DNA of 52,765 nt from a virus. The stretch is taken from the IMG/VR virus record IMGVR_UViG_3300009194_000002, positions 1 through 52,765 of that record. One strand, given 5' to 3'. How positions within the stretch are numbered: position 1 is the first letter of the stretch; each line of letters begins with the position of its first letter. The notes under the pieces were generated by a model. It was not told the origin of the DNA, made no database searches, and saw only the letters and a program-made list of their open reading frames with translations. Shown here one piece after another: positions 31,162-40,753 of the stretch. A program made the position numbers and the translations under genes.

Positions 31162-32754
31162 ATGGCAGTAACGACATCAGTACCGATTTTATTGTCAGAT
31201 CTACCAGAGGATACGGGACTAGAACAAGAAGTAGCAGAAGCCTGGGGCCAGAAGAACGGCCGCTGGATCGGAAAAATTTTAGATCAGCACGACGCCTGGC
31301 TTAGAGAAAATAACATAGAAGAATACCAGAAAGCTTATGACGGTTACATAGAAGAAATAGAAAAACGCGACAAAGATCGCGGCGACGGTATTAATAATAA
31401 ACTGATAGCTAATTACGCCCAGCTTATTGTAGATACGGTTGTCGATTATATGATAGCCCAGGCTCCAACATTTAAAGTAGAGGACCCGGTCCAGGTAGAA
31501 GATCCGGAAGCTGACGAAGCGGATATAGTAAAAGAATACCGGCAGGTTATTAAAGATTACTTAGGAACAACTAAAGCGCACCGAATACTCAAAGAACAGC
31601 TTACACAGGGTTCTTTAGCCGCCTACAGCTGTATAATTCATTGGATCGAGCCGGACGGGACCATAGATTTTGAAGAATATCCGGTCCAGGAAGTAATACC
31701 AGTCTATAATACTAAGAATAGACGGGCTTTAGTGCTTAGGGCTTACGATATAGAAGTCCCGGTAGATAGTGAAGCCGGTATTAAGCTAGAAACCCGTAAA
31801 AGGGTCGAAGTTTACGACGATAAATACGTAACCTGGTACATATCCGATAAAACAGGTAAGAAATTCGAACTTGAAGACGTGGAGGAAGGTAAAAACAACC
31901 CTTTCCCACACTACGCCGGCAGGATCCCGGTAAGTATCTTCAATAACGGAAAACCTGCTAATTATAAGGACAGGCTTAAGAATGTAGGAAAGTCTGATCT
32001 TTCAAACGGTGCTTACAGCCTTATTAAAGACATATCACACAAGTTAAGTGATAAATCTAACCTGGCCGAGTACTTAATGGATCAGTATTTACTGCTTAAG
32101 GGTGTAGATACCGACGAAGAAGAAGTACAGAAAATGAGAAAAGCCAGAGCCTTAGCTTTAAAGAATTCCGATAGTGACGCGGCGTTTATTAGCCAGGACC
32201 AGGACGACACGACCACTAAAAACTATATGGATCGTCTTGTTAACACCTTACACGATACAACCTTCACACCTAATTTAAGTAACTTAGAGGGTAAGACGGC
32301 CTACGAAATTAAAATGAAGTTCGCTAACCTGGATATTAAAGCAGGTAAAAAAGAGATCTATTTCATAGAAGCTATTATGGAAACTGTGGCTATAATCACG
32401 GATCTACTTAACGCTGACAAGTTAAAAGAAGCTGGAATAGCCGAAGAAGAAATACACAGTATCCTAGCCGGGAAAACTGAAACAGAAGTAGAGTTATATA
32501 AGTCAGAATGGGTAAGCCCTAGTCTGACCCGGAATATCCCGCAGGACTATCAAGCAGTATCTACTATAGTAGCAACGCTGGCTGGAAAAGTACCAGATAA
32601 ATACTTATATGAGCTGTTATGGTTTGTAGACGATCCTAAAAAAGCCCTGGCTGAAATGAAAGAACAGCGTAAAGAAAAGCTAGAGGAAAATATGGGCGCT
32701 ATGGGCTTCGGTAATGAGTTTACAGACTTAGAAGGTCAGAATACGGAAGAATAG
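31162..32754 (+). CDS. Portal protein, SPP1 gp6-like (530 aa)
   Basis: Length, place after the large terminase and pattern (NNKLIANYAQLIVDTVVDYM near residue 80, TQGSLAAYSCI near 150, a long acidic middle and an acidic C-terminus) fit SPP1-type portals. The ring forms the head vertex through which DNA passes. AAAGGGGC lies before the ATG. No odd features. Confidence 0.9.
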   Translation: MAVTTSVPILLSDLPEDTGLEQEVAEAWGQKNGRWIGKILDQHDAWLRENNIEEYQKAYDGYIEEIEKRDKDRGDGINNKLIANYAQLIVDTVVDYMIAQAPTFKVEDPVQVEDPEADEADIVKEYRQVIKDYLGTTKAHRILKEQLTQGSLAAYSCIIHWIEPDGTIDFEEYPVQEVIPVYNTKNRRALVLRAYDIEVPVDSEAGIKLETRKRVEVYDDKYVTWYISDKTGKKFELEDVEEGKNNPFPHYAGRIPVSIFNNGKPANYKDRLKNVGKSDLSNGAYSLIKDISHKLSDKSNLAEYLMDQYLLLKGVDTDEEEVQKMRKARALALKNSDSDAAFISQDQDDTTTKNYMDRLVNTLHDTTFTPNLSNLEGKTAYEIKMKFANLDIKAGKKEIYFIEAIMETVAIITDLLNADKLKEAGIAEEEIHSILAGKTETEVELYKSEWVSPSLTRNIPQDYQAVSTIVATLAGKVPDKYLYELLWFVDDPKKALAEMKEQRKEKLEENMGAMGFGNEFTDLEGQNTEE

Positions 32755-32765
32755 GGGGCTAAGAT

Positions 32766-34643
32766 ATGGCGGATATAAGCGATCGGGTCCTTAAACGTCG
32801 GCAGAAAGATCTGTCGGACTTCGTAGAGAAATACCAGGACCAGTTAGATAAGTCCGCCGGTCAATATGCTAAAGAAATGGTCCCGATCTGGAAAAGGCTT
32901 AAAGACAGAGCAAAAAGTAAAACAAAGTCTATATATAAACAGGTTGGCGCTTTAGACGATCCGAAAAAGATAACTAACCTAATGCGGCAGGGCGATAGAA
33001 TGGACGCCCTGGCTAATAGTCTAGCCGCTGATATTAAGCGCGTAGAAAATAAGCTACAGCCTTATTACAGCGCTAATATAGGTTATGAGTTCGAGAAAAG
33101 CTACTATAGTCATTTATTCGGAATGGAACAAGCGGCTAAGATTAGCGTAAATACGCCTATGTTATCTATGGAACGTATTTTAGGCGTACTTGCTAACCCC
33201 TGGCTTGATGACGGGGGTAATTATTCGGATAGATTACGGGCTAATACAGCTTTATTAGCTAGTAAAATGAAAGATACTATTAACGATATGGTAGTAGAAG
33301 GTTGGGGCTGGAATGAAGCGGCCCGAAGGCTGGGACAGATAACTGATGAAGGCTATTTTAATGCGGTACGGCTTATAAGAACCGAAGCTAACAGAGCCGC
33401 GGCTTTAGGAGCTAGTTATTCATATATGGAAAACGCCGACGTATTAGACGGGAAACGCTGGAACGCTACCTTAGACGCCAGAACAGCGCCGAAGGACGCT
33501 AAAAACGACGGCAAGCTTTACGATTTAGACTATGATACGCCCGAAAATGCTGGAATAGCAGGTCAGCGGATCCCGAACCACCCGAATTGCCGCTGTAAAT
33601 GGTCGCCTGTTTTATCTGCCCTGGGTGTAAGTGAAAAAGAACGTATAGCCAGGGGTAACGGTGACGGTCCGGATCAATTCGGGGAAAGAACATATACTAA
33701 AGCCCGTACATATGAAGAATATGCGAAAGAACGCGGCTTACCTAGTTTAGATAAAAGGTTAGAGGTCGATAACCCGAAAAGTTACTTAAGACCGGGGGAA
33801 ACTATAGCAGATCTTAATAAAAAAGTAGGTAGATATACAGTAAATGGTAAAAGTATTGTAATATCTAAGAACGCTTTTAATAAACTTGCAGAAGAAACCG
33901 CAGAAGCTTCTACAGCCGGTACTTTTACGCCGGCCAGCACTTTAGCGGAAGCTAAAAGAGAAGCACGTAAAACTTTTAAAAAAGTGGATCTAAACGGGGT
34001 AACTTTAGATCAGCTTAATGAGATTAACAGAGGTATAGCCGCAGGTAGAAACGGTTTGCCGCTTGAAATAGATAACCTTGACTGGATACCTGCTAATAAA
34101 AATCGAGGGACTTCTGGTCTTGTAACTCATTCAAAAAAAGACCCTACAAAAATGCCTAGAATGAGTTTTAGAAAGTTGCATATTAGAAACCCAGAAAATT
34201 ATATTAAAAAACAGCAAAGAAATTATAAGTATAGTCGTAGAAAGGTACTTGAAAAGCTGGAAAAACAAGCTAATGATAGCCGGCGTCCTGATTGGTTGTT
34301 AGAACAGAATAGAGAAAAGCTGGCTAAAGCTAAAGAAGTAGTCCGCTGGTCTACTCATACAGATGTAGAAGCTGATGATTTTATTTATACTTTAACCACT
34401 CACGAAACAGGACATGGTATATATAATTATAACGGCCTTGCTGATACCTGGGAAGACGCCTTAGAGAAATTTGCAGTAAAGGAAGTAGATAGACTTAAGC
34501 TTTCTGAATACGGGGCCAGCAGTAGTTCAGAATTATTTGCAGAAACTAACGCTATGGTAGCGCTTGATCGTAAGGCTGACGTACCAGAAACTATTTTAAA
34601 AGCCTACGAGGAAACCATTAACAGCGTTAAGGGAGGTACATAA
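32766..34643 (+). CDS. MuF-type head protein fused to an HExxH metallopeptidase-like domain (625 aa)
   Basis: Residues 1 to 300 are a MuF/SPP1 gp7-like head morphogenesis domain, with RLIRTEANRAAALGA near 205 and the end motif RIPNHPNCRCKW near 268. A linker follows. Residues 540 to 610 carry THETGHGIYNYN (H546, E547, H550) and SSSELFAETNA, the residues of a zinc peptidase. MuF proteins fused to C-terminal toxin or enzyme domains are known in Firmicutes phages. From about 33840 the DNA looks more AT-rich than the MuF part, which suggests a later gain. The peptidase may act in the head or be ejected with the DNA. Confidence 0.85.
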   Translation: MADISDRVLKRRQKDLSDFVEKYQDQLDKSAGQYAKEMVPIWKRLKDRAKSKTKSIYKQVGALDDPKKITNLMRQGDRMDALANSLAADIKRVENKLQPYYSANIGYEFEKSYYSHLFGMEQAAKISVNTPMLSMERILGVLANPWLDDGGNYSDRLRANTALLASKMKDTINDMVVEGWGWNEAARRLGQITDEGYFNAVRLIRTEANRAAALGASYSYMENADVLDGKRWNATLDARTAPKDAKNDGKLYDLDYDTPENAGIAGQRIPNHPNCRCKWSPVLSALGVSEKERIARGNGDGPDQFGERTYTKARTYEEYAKERGLPSLDKRLEVDNPKSYLRPGETIADLNKKVGRYTVNGKSIVISKNAFNKLAEETAEASTAGTFTPASTLAEAKREARKTFKKVDLNGVTLDQLNEINRGIAAGRNGLPLEIDNLDWIPANKNRGTSGLVTHSKKDPTKMPRMSFRKLHIRNPENYIKKQQRNYKYSRRKVLEKLEKQANDSRRPDWLLEQNREKLAKAKEVVRWSTHTDVEADDFIYTLTTHETGHGIYNYNGLADTWEDALEKFAVKEVDRLKLSEYGASSSSELFAETNAMVALDRKADVPETILKAYEETINSVKGGT

Positions 34644-34810
34644 TGGAAACTGTTTATTGTATGACCTGTAAACATTATAACGGACTACAGACTTGTGACG
34701 CTTTTAAAGATAAAATACCACAGGACATATTTACGGGCCTTAGAAATCACGAAGAACCTGTAGAGGGTGATAACGGTATTACTTACGAACCTATAGAAAC
34801 AAGCGGCTAG
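34643..34810 (+). CDS. Small cysteine-rich protein after MuF (55 aa)
   Basis: CMTCKHYNGL, CDAFKDKIP and HEEPVEGDNGI form a pattern found in small phage proteins that often lie just after MuF head genes. The Cys residues may bind zinc. Ribosome site GGGAGGT. Because it follows a possible effector domain, a protective or folding partner is possible, but that is inference. Confidence 0.75.
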   Translation: METVYCMTCKHYNGLQTCDAFKDKIPQDIFTGLRNHEEPVEGDNGITYEPIETSG

Positions 34811-34963
34811 TTATTACCTGGCCGCCTTAATATAGATTTATGGCCGACGGGCCTTTATAAACGGTCAATCATAAAATTATTAAATATTATTTTACGGTAC
34901 GGGGACCGGATAACCCCGGAATAATGAGCCGACGGGCCAAAAACGGAAAGGGGATATAATAAA
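34811..34963 (+). other. Structured spacer before the scaffold-capsid genes
   Basis: This 153-base spacer holds GGCC-GACG-GGCC (near 34842), a second GCCGACGGGCC (near 34930) and GGGG/CCCC that can pair around ACCGGATAA (near 34901-34918). Both GACGGGCC copies are followed within a few bases by AAACGG. There is no U-run and no clear promoter. It may be an mRNA leader that sets capsid expression. Confidence 0.45.
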
Positions 34964-35710
34964 ATGGAAGAACTTAAATTGCTTAAAGCTAAGTACGAAA
35001 ACGGAAAGATCAAAAGGGAAGAATACTTAAAACAGCTGGATCAGCTACTAAATGACGAAAATATATCGCAGGAGGAACACGACGAAGCTAAAGAATACGA
35101 CCCGGAACAAGGCGAAACTTTAATTTACAGTCAAAGCGATGTAAATAGGATCGTTAAGGGGCGCGCCCTTCGCGAAATCAGAAAGTATTTACGTAATGCC
35201 GGGGTAGAAGACGTAGACGATTTAGCAGACGGCGAAATAGAAGATAAAGTAGTCGAACTTGTTACAGTTGGGGCAGAAGCCGGCGAAGTAACACCGGACG
35301 ATAAGGAACTTAAAAGGCTGAAAGATAAGGCCGCTAAAGCAGATCAGCTGGAAGCTACTATAGATAGACTTAGTGTAGAAAATGGGGTCTATAAAGTGGC
35401 TAGTAAGTACAAACCTTATGATACTAAGCAAGTAGTACGCGCCTTAACTACTGATTATTCTGATCTCTTAGAATATGAAGACGGTAACCTGGTAGAAGGT
35501 TCCGTCGAAAAAGCAGTGGAAAGGGTAGTTAAAGCAGAACCTAACCTATTCCCAGACGAAGAAGGTAGCGGAAAGGACGACGACACCGGCGACGATAAAA
35601 AGTTTAAAAGCGGCGGACCCGGTGGGGGCGGCGGCAAAGGTAACGATAATGACCGCAAAAAGAAAGTAAATAGTGCCTTAGAGAAAATGGGTTTTAAAAA
35701 AGACGAGTAA
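34964..35710 (+). CDS. Capsid scaffolding protein (248 aa)
   Basis: Mostly charged helix with coiled coil around 105-145, an acidic stretch (EEGSGKDDDTGDD), a Gly-rich linker and a basic C-terminal helix (KKKVNSALEKMGFKK) that would touch the capsid. These features and the place before the decoration and capsid genes mark it as the scaffold. AAAGGGGATAT lies upstream of the ATG. Confidence 0.85.
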   Translation: MEELKLLKAKYENGKIKREEYLKQLDQLLNDENISQEEHDEAKEYDPEQGETLIYSQSDVNRIVKGRALREIRKYLRNAGVEDVDDLADGEIEDKVVELVTVGAEAGEVTPDDKELKRLKDKAAKADQLEATIDRLSVENGVYKVASKYKPYDTKQVVRALTTDYSDLLEYEDGNLVEGSVEKAVERVVKAEPNLFPDEEGSGKDDDTGDDKKFKSGGPGGGGGKGNDNDRKKKVNSALEKMGFKKDE

Positions 35711-35739
35711 AGTAAGATCAATTTAAGGGGGAATAAATA

Positions 35740-36129
35740 ATGGCAGATTATCAAGTTAGACATTCCAGCGCTAACGCACCGAAAGAAATTAAGGCTTCGG
35801 CGCATTACGCGTATATTGACGGAGGTATCACTTTAGATGGTTCTACTTTTTCAGCAGAAGAATTAGTAGAAGCTGGTACTTGTGTAGCTAGAAACGTAAA
35901 TACTGGAAAGTATGAAGCTTACACAGAAACCACACCCGACACATTCGAACCAGACTATGATAGACCGCTTATTTTAGACGAAAGCGTTAAGTTTAAGCTT
36001 GACGACGACGGAAATAACGCGGACCAGGTAGTCGGTGAAGTATTAGTACACGGTGCAGTTTATGAAGGTATGCTAACCGGTGTAACTGACGCTTTCAAAG
36101 CTAAAACTAAAATGATCGACTATAGATAA
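35740..36129 (+). CDS. Head decoration-like protein (129 aa)
   Basis: Beta-rich small protein with GEVLVHGAVYEGMLTG near residue 95, as in head decoration proteins that sit on the outer capsid. It lies between scaffold and major capsid genes, the usual place. AAGGGGG lies upstream. Confidence 0.8.
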   Translation: MADYQVRHSSANAPKEIKASAHYAYIDGGITLDGSTFSAEELVEAGTCVARNVNTGKYEAYTETTPDTFEPDYDRPLILDESVKFKLDDDGNNADQVVGEVLVHGAVYEGMLTGVTDAFKAKTKMIDYR

Positions 36130-36184
36130 TAGATACCGGTATTAAAATTTCACAGCCGGGAAATAACTTAAGGGGGAATAAATA

Positions 36185-37207
36185 ATGGCAGGATTAGCAC
36201 AATATAGCGAGTATTTTGAAAACCCGCTATTTACAGAAACTATACAGGAAATTCCTGTAGACGAGAACTACATTTCTAGTCGTTTTCTTCCCAGGGTAGA
36301 AACTTTTGACCTTGATTGGAACGAAACAGTACTAGAAAGACAAGCTGATATGGCAGACATTGTAGACGCTGGAGCAGAACTTCCTATGACTGACAGGGAC
36401 CCAGTAAGACGCGTAAGCGGTGAAATTGCAGACATAGGACAATCTTACATAGTCAGTAAGAAAGAGTTAAGAGGTCTTATGAGCAATAACGAAGCTGAAC
36501 GCGAGCTTATGGAAGCCCAGTTACTTAATAAAGCGGCCAGAGTACGCGGTAATATTGACGCCCGTATCGAGTGGATGAACTGGCAGGCGCTGGGTAACGG
36601 TATGTTAAGCTACAATAAAAACGGGGTTATGTTAGGTATTGACTTCGGGGTACCGTCAGATCATAAGAAAACAGCCGCTGTTAAATGGGACGACGGCGCC
36701 GGTGGACCAGATATTATTAGCGATTACGAAACCTGGGTACAGGACTACGTAGACGCGAACGGTCAAGCACCGGACGTATTCGTAACTTCAATTAAAGCGA
36801 TCCGTACAGTATTAAAAGATAGTACGATCGTAGAATCTGTAACAGGTAACACTACTTCCCAGCGAATTACTCTACCACAGCTTAACGAGTGGTTACAGGG
36901 ACTAGAACTTCCACCTATGGAAGCTTTCGACAGTAAAGTTACCTATAGGGACGTTCAGAGCGGTGGAAGTCGTGTTACTCAAAGATTATTACCAGAATAC
37001 CGCGGCGTATTCTTACTAGAGGGCGGAGAAATTGGAAACAGTTTATTAGGCCCTACAGTAGAAAACGATATGAACCCGGGTATCTTTGGTAGATCTTTTA
37101 CAATGGAAAGACCTAAGCGTGAAATCGTAGAGGTAGTTACTGCTTCAATGCCTAAAGTAACTAACCCGGAACTGATTATGTACGCGGATATTTTACTTAA
37201 CGCGTAA
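36185..37207 (+). CDS. Major capsid protein (340 aa)
   Basis: Length and features (NPLFTETIQEIPVDENYISS at the start, ISDYETWVQDYVDANG near 175, PKREIVEVVTASMPKV near the end) fit the gpE-like/HK97-fold major capsid family of myophages. It follows scaffold and decoration genes. AAGGGGG lies upstream, and a strong hairpin follows, fitting high expression. Confidence 0.9.
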   Translation: MAGLAQYSEYFENPLFTETIQEIPVDENYISSRFLPRVETFDLDWNETVLERQADMADIVDAGAELPMTDRDPVRRVSGEIADIGQSYIVSKKELRGLMSNNEAERELMEAQLLNKAARVRGNIDARIEWMNWQALGNGMLSYNKNGVMLGIDFGVPSDHKKTAAVKWDDGAGGPDIISDYETWVQDYVDANGQAPDVFVTSIKAIRTVLKDSTIVESVTGNTTSQRITLPQLNEWLQGLELPPMEAFDSKVTYRDVQSGGSRVTQRLLPEYRGVFLLEGGEIGNSLLGPTVENDMNPGIFGRSFTMERPKREIVEVVTASMPKVTNPELIMYADILLNA

Positions 37208-37224
37208 ACTAATTAACTAATGTA

Positions 37225-37250
37225 ACCAGGGTCTAATTATAGGCCCTGGT
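37225..37250 (+). other. Hairpin after the major capsid gene
   Basis: ACCAGGG (37225-37231) pairs perfectly with CCCTGGT (37244-37250). No U-run follows, so it is not a normal terminator. It may protect the 3' end of the capsid mRNA or weaken read-through to the next genes. Confidence 0.7.
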
Positions 37251-37274
37251 AAATCACAAGGAGGTATTAGCTAA

Positions 37275-37658
37275 ATGGCAGACGTACAGGAAAGAAAGTA
37301 TAAAATTCTTAAGGGCGGTAAGGTTACTTTAAGGGGTGTAGATCTTAAAAAGGATCAAGTAGTAGAACTTCCGGTAAGTGCCGGCGAACACCTAGTAAAA
37401 GAAAAGGTCGCAAAAGCTGTGGTAATGGAAGTTAAGAATGAAGATACTTCCCAGGACGACAGTAAGCAAACCGAAGAAGAACTGCAAGCGGCTTATGAAA
37501 AAGAATTTAAAACTTTAGATAAGAAAACAAGGGATAATCTTTACGAAGTAGCTAAGGAAATTATCGAAATTCCTTACGATATTAATAAAGATCCTCTAAT
37601 TGAAGCTATTATCGAAGCCGATAAGACTAAAGCCGTACTTAAAAAATTAGAAGAATAA
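37275..37658 (+). CDS. Hypothetical head-region protein (127 aa)
   Basis: The first 50 residues are a small beta unit (KYKILKGGKVTLRGVDL), then an acidic Gln-rich linker, and a helical C-terminus. It follows the capsid gene and has AAGGAGGT, a perfect ribosome site. Similar proteins occur between capsid and connector genes, without known function. Confidence 0.7.
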   Translation: MADVQERKYKILKGGKVTLRGVDLKKDQVVELPVSAGEHLVKEKVAKAVVMEVKNEDTSQDDSKQTEEELQAAYEKEFKTLDKKTRDNLYEVAKEIIEIPYDINKDPLIEAIIEADKTKAVLKKLEE

Positions 37659-37670
37659 GGGGGTTAAGTT

Positions 37671-38060
37671 ATGGCCTATCTTACAGCTAGTGAACTAAAC
37701 GACTACTACCCGGACGCTGAAAATATGAGTACTAACGACGTAACTAAGTTTTTAGGTCGTGCTAATGGCTTTGCGGCAGGTGTTATAGGTGGACCGCTAA
37801 CCGAAGATCAAATAACTAGCGCTGGAATGGATCCAGAGAACATTAAAAGTGCTATAGGTATGGCTTTCGAGATACTAAGCGAGGGCGAAACGGGCCAGGT
37901 CAACCTTGATAACGGTAACGTAACAGAAGCCGCACCGACCGGCCACTTTGTTAAAAAGAAAGACCCGCTTAAGGACGTCGTAACAATGCTACAGCCTTAC
38001 GCTGAATTGCACGACAGAATTAACGCGGAAAAGTCAGATCGCGGGATCAGTTTTTTATAA
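37671..38060 (+). CDS. Head-tail connector-like protein (129 aa)
   Basis: A helical protein of the size and place of SPP1 gp15/YqbG-type connector proteins: YLTASELNDYYPDA at the start is typical of such adaptors. Overlaps the next gene by one base. Function call rests on order and size. Confidence 0.65.
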   Translation: MAYLTASELNDYYPDAENMSTNDVTKFLGRANGFAAGVIGGPLTEDQITSAGMDPENIKSAIGMAFEILSEGETGQVNLDNGNVTEAAPTGHFVKKKDPLKDVVTMLQPYAELHDRINAEKSDRGISFL

Positions 38061-38557
38061 TGGCCCGCCGCGACGATAATTTAGAGATCGAAAACTTAGA
38101 AGACTGGATAAAGTGGTTAGACGGTTTAGACGACGAACATATCGAACGCTTTAAATCCCGGGTGTTAAGATCAGCAGGCCTTCGCGGTTTAGAATACACC
38201 CAGGACCTTACGCCCGTAAGATCTGGAACTTTGGCTGATAGCTATAGCTTCGGTGATAAAAATAATGTATTTGAACTTAAAGCAGGTAAGACAAGTTACG
38301 TAGTCTGGGGAACTACAGTTAAGTACGCCAGACACGTAGAGGAAGGCTTCGAGCAACAAGCTGGAAGATTTGTCCCTGGCTTCTGGAAAAACGGAACCTT
38401 TCATTACCGGGAAGATTACGACACCGGAATGGTTCTTACCGGAAAAGTTATTCCTGGCGCACACCAAATGGCTAAAGGTATAGAATACTTAGATGACGAT
38501 TTAAGCGACATTGTAGACTTTGAATTTCAGCGCCTTTACGCTGAATTAAATAACTAA
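38060..38557 (+). CDS. HK97 gp10-like tail component (165 aa)
   Basis: TPVRSGTLADSY near 52-63, then YARHVEEGF near 94 and PGAHQMAKGIEYLDDDL near the end, match the HK97 gp10/XkdI type of neck or tail completion proteins. ATG overlaps the previous stop (TAATG). Place and length agree. Confidence 0.85.
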   Translation: MARRDDNLEIENLEDWIKWLDGLDDEHIERFKSRVLRSAGLRGLEYTQDLTPVRSGTLADSYSFGDKNNVFELKAGKTSYVVWGTTVKYARHVEEGFEQQAGRFVPGFWKNGTFHYREDYDTGMVLTGKVIPGAHQMAKGIEYLDDDLSDIVDFEFQRLYAELNN

Positions 38558-38571
38558 AGGGGGCCTGGTTA

Positions 38572-39054
38572 ATGGGTAACTATAAACTAGAATTAAACAC
38601 GATCCAGACCTGGATAAAGCAGGCGGCAGACGTGAATTCTATCCGCTTAAACAGCGGTAAAACTAAAGCTTCCAGGCCTATAATCTTATTTGAACCGCCG
38701 GGCAGGGGTAAAGATCGGGAACTAACCCGGTATAAATACGTGAACGGAATAACCCAGTATTGTAGGTTATTTGCTAATAACTTAGACGAAGCCCTGGAAA
38801 TACAGGAAGCTTTAATATCTGATATAGAAGATCGGGACAGTTATTTAGATATTAAAGACGGAAACGGTGTTAAAGTAGGAAGGCTTAAGAATATAGAAGT
38901 TGAGTTCACAGACAGTGACGGCCTGGATATTAGCTTTGTTATTAGGTACGAAGTAACTTACAGCCGCCCAGTACCAGAAGCGCCGCCTAGTCCTACTTTT
39001 GTAGGTAATAGACTGATAATAAATGAAAATCGCGGCGAAGTTAAAGACTACTAA
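38572..39054 (+). CDS. Tail terminator/completion-like protein, XkdJ place (160 aa)
   Basis: Alpha/beta protein with a Pro-rich C-terminus (SRPVPEAPPSP). Place between the gp10-like and sheath genes fits the tail terminator or XkdJ position. No decisive motif. AAAGGGGGCC lies upstream. Confidence 0.65.
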   Translation: MGNYKLELNTIQTWIKQAADVNSIRLNSGKTKASRPIILFEPPGRGKDRELTRYKYVNGITQYCRLFANNLDEALEIQEALISDIEDRDSYLDIKDGNGVKVGRLKNIEVEFTDSDGLDISFVIRYEVTYSRPVPEAPPSPTFVGNRLIINENRGEVKDY

Positions 39055-39068
39055 AGGGGGTTTATTAA

Positions 39069-39287
39069 ATGGCTAAAAGTAAGAAAGAGGACACAAAAAA
39101 GACCACTACGAACACAGAAAATAAAGCCACGTACACAAAGGAAGAACTAATAAATGCGGCAGAAACTGCTTTTAACGTTAGACCGCACCTTTTAGCTGGC
39201 GCCCTTCGTAACTTAGAAGGGGAAATCACGAAAGAAGAAGCAAAAAAGAAACTTGACGCGTATAAAGCGCGCAAGGTAAAAAGATAA
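39069..39287 (+). CDS. Small protein before the sheath gene (72 aa)
   Basis: A Lys- and Thr-rich start is followed by YTKEELINAAETAF and ITKEEAKKKLDAYKA. Small proteins with this pattern sit just before sheath genes in many PBSX-like phages; role unknown. The antisense frame over it is a mirror shadow. AAAGGGGG precedes the ATG. Confidence 0.75.
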   Translation: MAKSKKEDTKKTTTNTENKATYTKEELINAAETAFNVRPHLLAGALRNLEGEITKEEAKKKLDAYKARKVKR

Positions 39288-39307
39288 TCGAAGGGGGATT
39301 ATAAATT

Positions 39308-40735
39308 ATGGCAGGTACTTATATAGAAGGATCCAGTAAAGTACTATCCGGTGTTTATACGCTGATACAGTCTGTAATAACTGGTATCCCGTTAGGCGAT
39401 CGCGGTATAGTAGCTTATCCGTTTACCGCTGACTGGGGACCGGCTAACAAGCTGGAACAGGTATTATTCGGCGGGGAATTTGATAAGAAGTACAACGCTT
39501 CTGCAAATGAAAGCTTATCCGCTAATTTAATCTATGATAACGCCTGGAAAGGTAAGCCACAGCGAGTATTAACTTATCGTATGGCAGACCCAGACGCCGC
39601 AAAGGGTACAGTAAGCTTGCAAGATAGCGGCACGACTGAAAGTATAGCTATGGAAACTAAGTACCCCAGCGACAGGGCTTTTGAAGTAACAGTTAAAGAT
39701 AGCCTGGCTACTGACGGGAATAAAGTTATCCAGATTATAGAAAATGGCTATAAGCTAGCAGAAGTAGACGCCGGAACCGTAGCAGAGCTGGAAGAAAAGC
39801 TGAACGCTACAGGCTACGTGAATGTAACAAGTACTGGCGACAACCTACCAGCTAATATTGTAGGTGAGCCTTTCGCCGGTGGTAATAACGGCGCGGCCGC
39901 TATTACTTCGACCGAGTATTCAAACTTCCTGGACGCTATAGAAGCTAACGGCAAGCCGCAGGCTTTCAGTCTTGACGGTGTAGACGACGAAGCTATTATA
40001 GCAGAGATGGAAGCTTGGACTAAAAGAGTAAGGGACCAGGGCTTATATATCACTTTTGCAAGTGGTGGACCGTCTACCTGGGATACAGACGTCGACGCGG
40101 CTAATACAGCCAGTAAGAACTTTAACCACAGAGGTATAGTTAACGTCGGAAACGGTGTTGACGGTTACACAGCGGCAGAAATGGCAGTATTCGTAGCGGC
40201 CAGGGTCGCAAGTATTCCGTTAAATAGAACTGTGACTGATGTAGTTATCGACTACGACAGCGTTAATGAAGAATTACTACCAGGGGATCGTGTAAAAGCA
40301 AAAGAAGCTGGTACTTTAGTATTTACTACTGATGATAAAGGTATGGTAGTTATCGACGAAGGGGTTAATACTTTAACAGCGCCTTCCGGTGGCGAACATA
40401 TCTATATGGGTAAGATCAGAGTAAATAACGCGCTTGATTTTATCAGTAGAGATCTGGAAGCTTTCGGTAATGAGTATAAGAAAACTAAATCTAATACCCA
40501 GGAAGCTAGACAGACCTACGCTAGTTTAGTACAGGATACATACTTTAGAGCGCTGGCGGCTATGGAAGTAGTTAAAGACGAACCAGGTTTTAGGTACTCT
40601 TATATCGAAGATCCGGAATATCACGGCAAAGACGCGGTATATAGCCCGGCTTTAGACGAAGCTTACTTTATCGCTGAATTTACACCCGTTGATAGTATGG
40701 AACGGATCTACCAGAAATTCCAACTTAGATTTTAA
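39308..40735 (+). CDS. Tail sheath protein, XkdK-like (475 aa)
   Basis: Length, order and pattern fit the contractile sheath: GLPLGDRGI-like GIPLGDRGIVAYPF near 25, RVLTYRMAD near 80, LNRTVTDVVIDYDSV near 300, and a C-terminal domain with NEYKKTKSNTQEARQ. It marks the phage as a myophage. AAGGGGG lies upstream. The sheath contracts to drive the tube through the cell envelope. Confidence 0.9.
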   Translation: MAGTYIEGSSKVLSGVYTLIQSVITGIPLGDRGIVAYPFTADWGPANKLEQVLFGGEFDKKYNASANESLSANLIYDNAWKGKPQRVLTYRMADPDAAKGTVSLQDSGTTESIAMETKYPSDRAFEVTVKDSLATDGNKVIQIIENGYKLAEVDAGTVAELEEKLNATGYVNVTSTGDNLPANIVGEPFAGGNNGAAAITSTEYSNFLDAIEANGKPQAFSLDGVDDEAIIAEMEAWTKRVRDQGLYITFASGGPSTWDTDVDAANTASKNFNHRGIVNVGNGVDGYTAAEMAVFVAARVASIPLNRTVTDVVIDYDSVNEELLPGDRVKAKEAGTLVFTTDDKGMVVIDEGVNTLTAPSGGEHIYMGKIRVNNALDFISRDLEAFGNEYKKTKSNTQEARQTYASLVQDTYFRALAAMEVVKDEPGFRYSYIEDPEYHGKDAVYSPALDEAYFIAEFTPVDSMERIYQKFQLRF

Positions 40736-40753
40736 TAGAGGGGGTATTAATAT

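Noticed and set aside
35455-35805. 116-codon minus-strand frame over the scaffold end
   Set aside because: Pro-rich mirror of the Gly-rich linker, no ribosome site.
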